Shown here: in pieces, positions 25,101-38,571 of the stretch
Numbering within the stretch: the first letter of the stretch is position 1
Layout of the letters: each line of letters begins with the position of its first letter
DNA from: Undaria pinnatifida
Taxonomy: Eukaryota; Sar; Phaeophyceae; Laminariales; Alariaceae
DNA: 64,000 nucleotides
Assembly (NCBI GenBank): GCA_012845835.1
Contig: JABAKD010000022.1
Span: forward strand, 13,189,718 to 13,253,717
Direction of reading: 5' to 3'
Notes under the pieces: model-generated
What the model saw: the letters and a program-made list of their open reading frames with translations, nothing else
The model's database searches: none
Told to the model about the DNA's origin: nothing
Program-made: the position numbers and the translations under genes

Positions 25101-28100
25101 GATTGGCCTATTTTCCCCGTGGAGTAGTCCAAAGTCAACGCTTTTTTTTCTTTTCTTCCCCGAGCTATCGAGTTGATGTTCTAATCGCCCGTCGCCCAAG
25201 CACTGTACGCACACTTAAAAAGGCAACAGACGGCTTTCTCTCTCTTCTGCTACGCTGCCTCTGAAGCGTAAGAGAAGCAACCTTCTTTTTTGACGAAACT
25301 CCGAACTACTGCTGTAAATAATGACGATGACAGGTGTGCATGGACGAGACGGCCGATGTGCTCCTGGCGTACAAGATGAACGGCAAAGACCTCTCGCCGG
25401 ACCACGGCTACCCCATCCGCCTCATCGTGCCGGGATACATCGGAGGACGCATGGTACGTTCAACAAAACGTTTTCAAAACCATGGAACCAACCTTAACCT
25501 AGCCCTTACCCTACCCAACCCATACCAAATTGCAGTACCGGTTAAAGCTCCCCCCAAAGACGTTACTGAGATAAAATGGTTGGAAACGTCAACCAATGTG
25601 TGTCACCGAACAAAACACCTACCAAGCACCTGGTACCTATCACAGTAGCAGTACCGGTATCGCAGGAGCGTTTTGGTCAGGGTTGGGAGCTATTTTTCGA
25701 AGCCCTCCCCCTGAACAAGCAGGCTGCTCAGGGTTTGCTATAGCCGTCAACGTCTTCGATGCGGCGGAATTTCGACAAATCCTCAGCAACATCATCCCTC
25801 AGCTTTTCGTTTTTTCCATGTTTTCCTTTCCGAAACTCGCTATTATTGTGTTTCTGCTATTCATGTGTGACGTGGCATACGGAATAGCACTAGAACTAGC
25901 TATTACGAGTATTACTGCTACTGCTGTACGTACTTGTGTGACTCGCTAACGATGAATGTTCGAGTTTGTGGTACGATGCGTTGTTCGACAGTTCAATAAT
26001 AGGAGGGCCGATGCTCGTCTTTTGCAAGCCTTGTGATATCCCGGCCGCTCGATTTTATGGTTCGTTACATCTGTGTTCTGGTACGACATGGTACATACGG
26101 GTACTACGGGTATTGAAGGTGCTGTTGGTTGACCCTTTTTATTTGATCTCATTCCCAGCACACCAGAGTAGTACCAATATGTATATTGTCGCCGACCTAT
26201 ATCCTTAATGAGGACACACAACCCGTAATACGCGCGATCGGAGTATAACACACAGCTTGCAAAGATGAGTTTCGACAAAATATTCGATCTCACAGCTGGA
26301 GTGTGTTTTAATTTTTACAGTACATATGTGTGTAATTTTTTATTATTGATGTGTGTACCAGGTGCTTGTTACGATCGTATTGTGGTACCACACATGGATG
26401 GTATGTACAGGTACGCATCGTGGCGATGGCGTATGTTGATCCCTCCCTCCCTTCCTTCCTTCCTTCCTTTCTTGCTTTTTGCTTTGTTTTTTTTGCTTCG
26501 CTGTTTGTGTTTAGATCAAATGGATCACGGACATCGAGGTGACCGACTTGGAGAGCGACAACCACTACCACTACTTCGACAACCGAGTGTTGCCCTCGCA
26601 GGTCAGCTTTATGCCTATTAATAACAACCTGCCAAAAACAACATGTTAATAACAACATGTCAATAACAACATGCCAATAACAACATGCCAATAACAACAT
26701 GTCAATAGCAACATGTCAGTAACAACATGTCAATAACAACATGCCAATAACAACATGCCAATAACAACATGTCAATAGCAACATGTCAATAACATGTCAA
26801 TAACAACATTCCAATAACAACATGCCAATAACAACATGTCAATAGCAACATGTCAATAACAACATGCCAATAACAACATGCCAATAACAACATGCCAATA
26901 ACAACATGTCAATAACAACATGTCAATAGCAACATGTCAATAACAACATGTCAATAACATGTTAATAACAACATGTCAATAACATGTTAGTAACAACATG
27001 CCAATAACAACATTTCAACATGTCAATAACATGTCAATAACATGTCAATAACATGTTAACAACAACATGTCAATGGCAACATGCCTCGGTCGCCTGCTGC
27101 GTGCTGTCATTCGTTGATAGTGTTAATATAGTGTTCATCCCTATTATTAATATAGTCGGTTTTAATCCCTTTAGAGCCTCCGAATCCCTCCCTATACTAA
27201 CTTGAAGTAATTTGATCAAGGAAAGGGTTTCCAGTCGTAAAAAGTTGCATTTATTTTCGTTGTTTTGGAGGTTAGAGGTTAGTAACAGTAAAGCTATCTC
27301 CCGAAAGGAGAAATGGGCAGATTCGCTGCACAACTGCGATTGCGACTACCCAGCCGTCGCTAACAACTATTAATACGGTAAAAACTGTACAGCAATATCA
27401 CAACAACGGTAAAAACTGTACAGCAATATCACAACAGTAGCAATATCACAACAACTGTTGTGATATTGCTGTACAGTTTTTACCGTATTAATAGTTGTTA
27501 CTGTTGTGATATTGCTGTTACAGTTGTTGTGATATTGCTACTGTTGTGATATTGCTGTACAGTTTTTACCGTTGTTGTGATATTGCTGTACAGTTTTTAC
27601 CGTATTAATAGTTGTTAGCGACGGCTGGGCACAACAGTAGCAATATCACAACAATGTGATATTGCTGTACAGTTTTTACCGTATTATAGTTGTTAGCGAC
27701 GGCTGGGATGTTTCTTCATCATGTGGACGACTCGTGTGATGGGTCGTCCGCTGTGATGACCACGTTCGGACTGGATTGATGCCATGCTCATGGTGCGATG
27801 ATGGTCTACTGCTGTTGCGTGTTTCCTTTTCTCTATACCAGGTATCTAGTTCAATCATTGACGCCATGCTCTCGGTGTTGGGGTGTGTTTTTTTTTTTCC
27901 GAGCTTTACCCTTAACTGATGCCACTGCCCCCTTGGTTGGGCTGATGTTGATCCAGTGTTTACCACTGCCATACCAGTGCCATGCTCCGCGTTGGAATGG
28001 TACTGCTGAGGTGTTTACCATTAGGTGTCGTGCTCGCAATGGTTATGATGGCGTTGATGACGTGTTTACCATCCGCAGTGAGTTGATGTCATGTTCCGTA

Positions 28101-31100
28101 TTGGGATTGTGATGGCGGCGATGGTGCTGATGGGCGTGTTTACCAACCAGGTGCCATGTTTCGTGTTGAGCCGTCGTTGAGTGGCGTATTGACCACACGT
28201 ACAGAATTGATGCCATGCCCCGTATTGGGAAGATGCGAGGTAGCGTATTTACAATGCCATGATCCGTTCTTCAGACGAGGATGGTGTCACTCACTGCATG
28301 TTACCGTGGTTGAACCCATTTCCAACTCTTCAAATTTATCGTAGTCTAACTCCAAGTGCTTTGCTTCCATGTTGGGACTAAGGTGCTAAAATGTTTTTTT
28401 TTTTTTTTTTTTTTTTTTTTCGCGCACTTATACGTTCCAGGTTCTGGACAAGCCGTGATCACAGGTGTCGTCCCTTCTTCCCCCCGGTTTTTGCCTTGAA
28501 TTTTTATCGCACATAGGGTTCAGCAACCCCACTGCTCGTCGATTTTTCATCGAGTATTACTATCTCACGCTCTCGTGCTTTCCGCAAGTCAATTTGCGCG
28601 CAAGGAAAAGTCCCCATGAATATATACTAGTATGCACTAGGGGGATTCGAACTCACGAAACTGGCCTATACCAGGCTCGAGGATAATCTGATACGCCACC
28701 GGGGCGACCGGCTAGGTTTATTATTTCATTGAGCCACATGCTCGGCGTTGGAATTATGTTGACACGATCGTTTCCTATAGTTTGTTGAGGAGGCCACCTC
28801 TAAGAATATCTAGCCTACACGCTTCGTATTTTGGTTAGGGTGGTGTGACTGCGTGTTTGCCATGCTGAGTTGGTGTTGCCGGCGTAGTTATTTCATATTA
28901 AATATTCTAAATACGCCAGCTATCAGTTCGATGAATTCAGGGTCGATATTCATCTTTGCAAGCTGTGTGATACACCGGCCGCTCTTTTTTTTGCAGACGT
29001 GTCGCGTATTTGATCGATGCCACGCTCCCTGTTAGGATAGTACGCGTGCGTCACTGGTGTGGTCACCGGTGTGTCCGCCACACGCGTATTCAACTTGATG
29101 CCACACTCTGTGTTGGGATGGTGTTTGCTGGCGTGTTTCGCCATGCTGAATGATTGAACTGACGTGTTTATCTTGACAGGTTTGACAGAGCTTTGACGGA
29201 CAGCCGTCCAGAAATGGTCCACTCTCAAACTAATATATTATATTATTTATTGGTCTTGCTGTGGCCTCACGGGTCTGAAGGACCGCCGTCAACAAATTGC
29301 CTACAATAAAACTACTACTCTATATCGTATGCTTAAAAATGCTTTGACGGGCCTGACGGCAGCCGTCGAGGAGAGGAGCTCCTTCTCCCCTTCTACTTTT
29401 AAAAACTATTGTATGAAATATTAGATTATAAAGTAAAGCAACGACTTTTGGCGGGCCAAAGCTAATGTAGACGGTCAACTGACTTGACGTGTGTGTGTGT
29501 TTTTTTGTTTGTCGGCAGGTTGACGCGGAAAAGGCGGTGGCCGAAGGATGGTGGTACAAACCCCCCTACATCATCAACGAGCTCAACATCAACAGCGCGG
29601 TCGTTTACCCCCGCCACGGGGAAGTGGTGAGTCGTACGCCCCGCGCAAATAGAGAGGCGTGGCAAGCATGCTACGGCTCGGGCGCTGCTGTGTTTTCCCG
29701 AGGCTCTTTGAGTTGATTGGCAGCTACCCATGCGCCACTCAAAATGATTATGATGTTCGACAACAGTGGTTCGCTTAACCAATTTGGGCAGAGTCCGTTT
29801 GGCTCCGTAAAGCGAACGACATGAAAACAGACAACATTTGCTGTCATGCAGTCGAGGTGCGCGCGTATTTTTTGTGAGGATAACGCTTAAAAACAACATC
29901 ATTGTGAAAATAAAAATGCACTCCAGCTGTGAGACGGAGGATTTCGTCGAAACTCATCTTTTGCAATAGCTGTGTGTGATACTCCGATCGCGCGTATTAC
30001 TGGGTGCAGTGTCTGTCCTCGTGAAGGATATAGGCGACTCCCTTCGGAACTACAGTGTAGCTTTTACCAGGGTCAACAGGGTGATGTTAAACAATATGTG
30101 CGCGGAAACTGTACAACCCGTTGTCGAGGGGACGAAATCTGACAGCTGTGGAAGGGAAAAAAAACAAACAAAACATTATATACGTGACCAAAAAAAAACA
30201 ACTGAATTTGAAAAAAAAATGAAAGTGCAAAGCCGATACAGTAAGTCTCATGGCCTCTACTCGTAGGCATATAATAAAACGAAGAAAAAAAAAAAATGCA
30301 AAAAAGAAAAAAAAAAAAATAGCAAAACTTGTCTTCCAGCGGTAATTTGGGTCCCAAGAAGTCTCTCGCCTCCCAGAAAATGATCGTGTTTTTGTCCCGA
30401 AAAGTGGTATTGTACGACCTCTATCTTGTCACGCTTGATGCTTCGAACGATGTTGTTTAGCCCTTTTAGAACCCGAAAATCCCTCCGTATACTAACTTCA
30501 AGTAAATTTGTCCCTAAAAAGGTTTCCAGTGGTGAAGGCGTTAAGCCGGATTCGAGCGATATTGGGGAGGCCCGTCATTCACGATTTTTTTTTTTTGGCG
30601 CAAACGTTGCTGCAGTAAGTCCCCCGACTTGACCCCTTTGGAGCCCCAAAATCCCTCCTTACACTAACTTCCAAGTAAATTTATCGAAAAAAAAATAGTT
30701 TCCAGTTGTTACGCCCATGATAAGAGCATTCGGGACTTAAGAGCGGTCAAATTGGCATGTCCTGCCTATGCTAAGAGCTATTATGTATTTCCCACTATCA
30801 CTGCTACAGACAAGAGCAACGCGTGGTTACGAGCGCTTGTTTTCGGCTTGCCACGGGGCGCTCTTGAATCGTGGTACCCTCTGTCCTAGTGTCGGAGCAC
30901 GCGTCGCATGCTCCGCCCGGTCGATGCCCCAGTACTAAAGCGAAGGGTCGGCCAAAGGCAGCAAACAGGGTATGTCGAACTTAATTAGACTCCCTTGTGT
31001 TGCAGTTTTGTTTCATCCGTACGTGTCCTATGCATACCTTTGCCTTGCCCTTGCTCGACTTACCGTGTGAAGTGACGCGAAGTGAAGTGCAATGCAACTG

Positions 31101-34100
31101 TGTGTACAGCCCCTGAAACCGTACCGGCAACCCTCCCCCGCCCCCTCTTCCAATCCCATGATTAATCTTCCCCCCCTCGCCTCCTTCTCTCTGTTGACTT
31201 ATAGCTGTCATTGACATCAACTGACGCCACCTACACGGTTTCCGGGTATGCTTACGGCGGCGGTGGGATTGGCCTGACGCGCGTCGAAGTTTCCTTCGAC
31301 GACGGCAAGGTGAATTAATACTTCACGTCCCTCCTGGCTGCCCGGGGAATGGCTTGGAAGGGGGGGGGGAGAGAGAGAGAGGGATCGAGTGGTTGGGTTT
31401 TGGGTTGGCGGTCCGGTGGGCGGGGGGATGGATGGGTTGGGTAGAGGTTGCACGTAACATCATGCATGGTCGTAGTTCTTCAGGCGATAATCTCTCGTAT
31501 CCGTACAATGCTGGGACGGAAGACGTCGGGTTTTCACGCACCAGGCAGTGCGTTGGGGGGGAGGGAGGGGGGAGAGAGCATATGGGGCCGGTGAGGGGAT
31601 GTGGGGACGAGGTTGCGGATGCGTTAGGTTTCCATCGCTTGTTCCATTTCGGTAAAGTAAGGACCCAACCCCGCTCGTTCCATGATTCCGGTTGTCCTCG
31701 CAGACGTGGGAGTTGACGGAAATGAGCACACCGGAGAAGCCGCGCCACATGGGCCGGTACTGGTGCTGGGTCTTCTGGGAGTTTAAGGTTGACGTCCTCA
31801 GGTAACCAACAACCAAAAAACAGGTGTTTTTTTGTTTTGTTGCACCTCTCCCTCCCGCTTTTGGACTGACTGAATCCACGTTCTTCTCGGACACAGAGGG
31901 GGATACGTTAAGCAGAGGCAAACGGGCTACCCCGTGACAGAACTGGATAGACGGCACAGCTCCAGCTCCATCTCGAAGTAGGTTTTTCTCGAAATGGGGT
32001 TGGAAACGTGTTGGAGAAGTGACCCCCATCCCCACGGCAGGGGTGAAGGGGAAGATTCTAAGAATTTTCTGAGCTCCAAACACGAGGAGCTCATTATCAT
32101 CATCCATCATCATCCATTATTCATCATCCATCATCCATCATCCATCATCACCCGAGACATGGCTTAGAAGACATTCAATCGGGCAACCCGACCAACAGTT
32201 GTACGCGGTGTTATTGATAATAGTATTGAGGCTACTCATAGTCCTAACGCGACTAGGCTCGTAGTGTTATCGTGCTAGCCCGTAGTTCCAAGCTTGAAGC
32301 GACGGCCGAAACGGTTACCTGGTAGAGAAACGTTTTGGCTCACAAACTGCAGCCCCTGCGGTGGTATATTATTGATGACTCCATTGTTGACATGGGACAT
32401 GGCATGGTTTGAGCGTTCGTGGCACACTGCCGCTTTTCCAGTCACATGACTACAATATGAAAGAGCTCACCTAACAAGTTGGCCGCTCGGATCGTTGGGG
32501 CGGTGGGCTGTTCGCGTTTTGCGAGCAGAAAGCACTTCCTGGTCGGATAGAGGTAACGGACGTAAACCCAACCCACCCCCTAGCCCTAACCCGGACCCCA
32601 ACCCGGACCCCAATCGGGCCAGAAATGGGCGAGAAACGCGGCTGCGCCCCTTTTGGATTTTTTTTATTAGTAGTCCGATCTGCGGACCACCACGTAGCCG
32701 TCGGCCAATGAAAGAGCGTGAAAACTACGCTCCAAGATCCGGGCGGCCACGCTGTTAGATCTTCTGCTACAAACTATAAACTGCACACTGAAACTACAGA
32801 GTAACTTTTTCCGCAACTATAAACTAGAGGAGTATACTTGTACAAGTATCACGTAATGCTCTTTTGCCATAGCTATAAACTACCTAGTACGGCATGTAAA
32901 CCCTATACGGTGGGGCTCCCCCAGTAACGCGGTGGTGTGGTACTGAGAGCAATGTGACTGCCTTTCAGAGGGAAGCCGCCTTATTCTTTCTGGGTTATGA
33001 GTGTAATTCCCTATTAATAGTCGCGCCAAGCAATTTTGACCGCCTTATACCGGGATGCCGCCTTATATAGGGATACCGCCATTGTTCGGGAACCGTTGCC
33101 GTATTGTCGCATTTATAGTTTTTCCAAAACGTCGATGAGTGCATGTACTTAGCGCCAGCTGGAAAGCAAAATTGACGATACAAACGTAAAAACCAAAATA
33201 CGAAAGTGTTTGTTTTTATCTTTTTTTTACCTCTAGTCTCTTTTGAATCTTAGGCCTTAAGATCTGTTTGCCGCGGTAACGCAAAAGTCTTTGTCTTTTC
33301 TTTGGTTTCATGTATACCTCGAATAGATAATAAAGCTATAAACTCGTCTAGGCTGGTCCGTGTCAGCTGCCGGGTTGCTTGCGCGGTGTGTTTTTTCAAT
33401 CGTATTTTGAACTTTTTTTTTTCCCGTTTTTTTTTTTCCTTTTTCAGCTTGCGTGCGACCCCCCCCGGGATTTTCAAGCGGACTACATCCCGAAGGAGGG
33501 GATTTTGCAATCTTTACATGTTTTGCTTTCGAACATTTTGCTTGTCGCTTTGTTTTTTGGCGCAGGCTGATGAAGTGCGAGGAGATTGTGTGCCGCGCGT
33601 GGCAAGGACAGAACACCCAACCCCAAAACATCACCTGGAACCTCCTCGGCATGATGAACAACTGCTGGTTCCGCTGCAAGGTAAGGAAGGCTATCATCAC
33701 GTGACGTACAGCTAGCTCCTTACGAGTATTGTTTGTAATTTTTTTTTCGACTGAGTACCGAACGGTCAATTGGTAGAGCTCACACAATTCGATGCGAGCC
33801 GACGAGGGCAGACTTTTTATCCGGAGTCTCGTCATGATAAAAAATTAAGACGCGTACCGTAGTGGGGAGGGGGGAGAAGAGCCTGCTGAGTTACCCCGGA
33901 CCTGAGTTACGTCTAGGGAGGGAGAAGGGGAAAGGAAAACTGCGAAGATGATAGAAGGGAGAAGCAATAAAAGCAACAAAAGCAGACAAACTGACGTCGT
34001 ATTTGCATACCAGGCACCTGGTACCTGGTATGTATTATCCTTTTTCGAGTACGTCAGGTGCGAGTTCGGCCGGCAATGGTTGATATCTTGGCCAGGTGCG

Positions 34101-37100
34101 TGGCACGTCTACGGTTTGATAAGTGATGTTTGTTTTGTGGCACAATATATTTTCCGGCGCAAAACGGTAAAATCGCCGGCACCTAAGAACTTGAAAGTTG
34201 AGAAAATAGAGTTGTTTGATACATACGTGTCGATTGTGTTCGCTGGCCACCGCTCTGAGTAAACTCTAAATCAGTCGATTGCGCCGCACGTGTTGTCCTG
34301 CACACGATGTTTTGACTCCAGGTGCACCCTACCCGCGACGACCGGGGCGCTCTGGCCCTTACCTTCGAGCACCCGACCATGCCCGGCGGGCAGCCCGGAG
34401 GGTGGATGGTCAAGAGCGAGGCCTCCGTCGTTGCCGCGGCGCCGGTGGCAAAAGTAAGGTTCTACTGCTGTATCATGAATATGCCCATACGCTTCGCACC
34501 AGAGTTTGTGGTTGGGCCTTGTTTTCCCCGCCCTTTTTTTAACGCGTGTGTGTGTTTTTTTTTTACTTTCTTTTTGTTGGAACTTTTTTTTTTTTTTTTT
34601 TCTGGGGGGGGGATGTTTTTTTAAAGCGTTTCGTGTCATGGAATACATTGTTTGGAATAATGCAGCTGGTTTCGTTTGCTAGGTTGCTGTGAGCTGGCTG
34701 GTCTGTTTTACCTCGGCTATGTCCTCCCTGAAAAAATACCTGGCTGTTGTTGGAAGCAGTGTTTGTCTTGATATCGTCTGGGTCAGGTAGAGCGCAACTC
34801 ACCGATAATTGACTCGTCTGACTGATACGCATGACTCACTTTCTCAAGTGACTGACTTGTCTTGCTAACTGTCTGTCCAACCAAGTGGTTCGCTGAATTG
34901 TCTTGCCGACTGTCTGTCCCACTGACTTGTCTCTCTGTGTCACTGGTTGTCTTGTCACTTGGCTGTGTCGCGGACTATTTTGCCGTTTTTCCCGTGGACG
35001 GACCCACTGATTCACGTGTCGGACGGACACAGTCTCAGGGACTGATTCGTCCCTGACTGTTTTACTTACTGACTTGTCTCACAAGGAACTGACTGTTTTT
35101 TGACCGACCGACTGACCGAGCAGCCGACCGAATGCACTCCTCAGTTTCCTGTTGCCTCTGATTTGCCTTCGTGACTTGACGGGACGTTATGCTTTTCCGT
35201 CGCGTACTTTGGTGTACCGCTGCCCCTGACTGTTGCCTCTTGATTACGTATGACATCTGGCTGGTTCTCAGGCGGCCTCTAACGGGCGCAAGATCAACCT
35301 GCAGGAGGTGCAAAAGCACGACAACGAGGACGACTGCTGGATCGCGGTAGACGGAAAGGTGAGGCTCCACCATATACCTTAGAACGCGGAGACATTGCAT
35401 GTAGTGCTACTAAAGACACGGCAAATGATGCAAAGACCCTGCATATTATGCAATGATGCGGCAAATATTACGAAGACACCGCAAGAATGCAAAAAGACTG
35501 CACATAACATACGGGCCAAAAGACACCGCGAATGGCGCGAGACACTGAATATAATGCAAAGACACAACAAATAATGCAAATACACTATGTACAATGCAAG
35601 GACTGCGCATAAAATACCTACTGCGGAGATCCATTGTGAACAGGGGTAAATGCCTTATCATCATCATCCTGTTGCAAAAATTTCACCGGAAATTTCTCAT
35701 AAAATTTTCGCAATATCTCGGCCAGAGAACATCATATATATACATATCCTTAATGAGGACACACAACTCGTAATGCGCGCGATCGGAGTATCACACACAG
35801 CTTGCAAAGATGAGGTTCGACGAAATCTTCGATCTCACAGCTGGAGTGTATTTTCATTTTTTATAATATATTATATATATATATTTGATCTCACAGCTGG
35901 AGTGTATTTTAATTTTTATAATATACTCCGAGTATATATTTTGCGCACCGTGACCGTACGGCCTATGCAAACAATCCAAGCTATCGTTCACCGTTATATC
36001 GACGAAGAATCGACAGAGTTATGACCCCATAGGCATTAAATTACCCCTGTTAACAATCGATCTGTCCGTTATACTACTATTTTATTTATTTTCTTGTTTC
36101 GCTTGCCATCCGAAAATGCAGTGTTGTGGGTGGTTCAGTCCATTATATGTCACGTCGTTGACGTAAAAGGCCTGGTTCACGTGCACGTTTGTGTTGGGTG
36201 CCATTTATTTTGTTTTGTTTTGAAGGTGTACGATGTGACCGACTTCCTTGACGACCACCCCGGCGGAGGCGAGTCGATCACGATCAGCGCCGGACAGGAC
36301 AGCTCCGACGAGTTCAACGCGCTCCACTCCGACAAGGCGCGCGCGATGCTACTGGATTACTATATCGGCGAGCTGGACAGCAGCGTGGAGAAGCCGCCGG
36401 TCAGTGACCAAACACCACACGATTAATACTACTGCAGTCGTACTACGGCCGTTTAAAAGCCGACCACGAATACTAATTGGTATTATGATACTTGGTAAAC
36501 AAACAGAAGCCAGGTTTCAACGTGCAAAATACGGCGTCTTTGAGGTGGCATTTCTCTTGAGGGGTTCTGTTTCAGGCACCTGAGCCCGCTCAGCAGTCTG
36601 GAAAGGAGATATATCCTCAAGTTAGGGTGTTACATGAACAAAACGCCGGCCGCTCTGGAAAACGATATTTAGTTGCAAGTACGTAGTTATACCTGGTTAC
36701 CGTTTAAGACACCTACTTTATTAATAGACAACTAAAACATTAGTTTTATAGGCTGGCTTGATGGCCGTTCGGACGGTCTCGGGATATCGGGAATGCCCAG
36801 CAAGCGACTGCCACAGCTCGGCGCGGCACGAGACCCGGTGTTCTGCTGGTTGTGTCACCTACCCTCTCAAGGCGGGGCGAAAACGCACGCTCTGAGCTGC
36901 GAGACCGTACTGTCAGACGAACAGACAGTCGTGTTTTCTGTATTATATAATAGGGATATATTAGCCTCTTGAGAATTGCACCATGCTGTACTACATCACG
37001 GAGCTGGACAACAACTTAGATATGCCACAGGTCAGTGACAACATGCCACTACTGCTGTGGTTATTATAGTAAGGAGCTGAACAACCACGTAGAAAAGTGG

Positions 37101-38539
37101 CAGGTCAGTGACCAAAATGCCACTACTCCTGCTGCTGTGGCCATCGTAGTACAGCTGCTGAACCCCGATCACTACTGTTCTTTCAGACAGCCGTTGAACG
37201 GACCACTAGTATGTTGTATTCTGGTACTGTTTCATACCACACTATTTTGTACCCAGTACCTGCTATCATTTTAGGCACCCGTCTGAGACAACTCCCCGAA
37301 CGGTATTATTTATCCCCGTGGAAGTTTCACCATGCGGCGGGACTGCTGCATCGGAGAGCTGGACAACAGCGTAGACAAGCCGCCAATCAGTCATGAAATA
37401 TCACTATCCGTCTCACCAGTACTGTTAAAACATCACGCAATATTGCTGTCTACGCCCGGGTCTGGTGCAGTGCTTCCGACCGCTGAACCCTGTTCGCGTC
37501 GTGGCCCCGCCCGTTCTTTGCTCTTGTCGAACACCCCCGGCTAGTGGAGTGCATCCGACCGCGGACTGCTGACCCCTTCCCCCGCCGATGTCCCGCTCCT
37601 TTTTTTGCTCTTGTCGAACTCCATGTGCGTGTTTCGCTTCGCTGAATAAGCAGAAGGTCGCTCTCTTGCAGACGGCCGATTGCTGACCCCTGTCCCCGAT
37701 GCGACCCCCATCTTGTTCTGCTTGTGTCGAACTCCCTCTTTGTTGTTCCGCTCTCTAAAAAAACGAGCAGAGGATTATCCAGGAGGAGGTCGAGGTTTTC
37801 CTTGAACACCCTTGACACGAGGCAATAGCCGATCGCCGAAAGCTAATCCCTGTCGCCGGTTCGGTCCCGCCCCCTTTTTGCTCTTGTCGAACTCCCCGTG
37901 CGTTTCGCCGAACAAGCAGAAGGTCATCCAGGAGGAGGTCGAGGTTGCCCTCAACACCAGGCAGAAACTGGCGGTACCTCTCATCGAGAAGGAGGTTTTG
38001 TCACCGGACTCGAGGCGTTTCCGCTTCGCGCTTCCGTCCAAGAGCCACAAGCTTGGACTGCCGATCGGGAAGCACTTCTTCGTGTCGGGGCGATGGAACG
38101 GCGAGTTCGTCATGCGCCCGTACACGCCAGTTACGGGGGATGAGGTCACGGGGTATGTGGACCTTGTCATCAAGGTGAGGGTTGGGGTGGGGTGGCGGGA
38201 GAGGGTGGGGGGGCAGGTGGCGGTGTTGGTGGCGGTGTATGTTGACCTTGCCATGAAGTGGTGGGGGGTGGTGTGGGTGGAGGAGGTAGGCTAGGTGGGG
38301 GGGGGTTGGTGGTGTGGGTGTGGTGGTGTGGGTGTGGTGGTGGTTGGTGGTGGTGATCGTTGCGGCGGTGGGGGTTGTTGTGGTGGTGGTGATATGGGTG
38401 GTGGTGGTGTTGTTGTACACGTTGTACCCTACGGAGGATGGGGTCACGTGTACGTTGTCCGTGTCGTCAAGGCGCGGGAAGCACTTTAAGTGGTGGGGTG
38501 GAGAGGGGGGGTGACGGTGGTGGCAGTGATATTTGTTGC

Positions 38540-38571
<32 letters not shown>

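Larger units (their letters stand above)
26602..29518 (+). other. Nitrate reductase intron 6 (2917 bp)
   Basis: Contains a 14-bp satellite, a MITE, a perfect 106-bp inverted repeat and a SINE, then T-rich sequence and the acceptor GTCGGCAG. No gene. Confidence 0.8.
29627..31204 (+). other. Nitrate reductase intron 7 (1578 bp)
   Basis: Holds a ~120-bp MITE-like repeat, two short MITEs and A-rich stretches around 30160-30320. No gene. Confidence 0.75.
36400..37919 (+). other. Nitrate reductase intron 13 (1520 bp) with decayed copies of its flanking exon ends
   Basis: Separates heme and FAD domains. It is mostly built from degenerate duplications of the exon 13 3' end plus donor (36975-37405) and of the exon 14 acceptor plus 5' end (about 37480-37830). 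No independent gene. Confidence 0.85.

Noticed and set aside
26623-27085. CRISPR-like array
   Set aside because: The repeat units are contiguous 14-mers with no unique spacers, in a eukaryotic intron; it is a minisatellite.
31460-32113. 217-codon minus-strand ORF
   Set aside because: Runs antisense over nitrate reductase exon 9 and flanking introns and has low-complexity composition; no domain seen.
32570-32620. Interstitial telomere repeat (CCCTAACCC)
   Set aside because: Only one or two loose units, mixed with CCCGGACCCC; too short to call telomeric.
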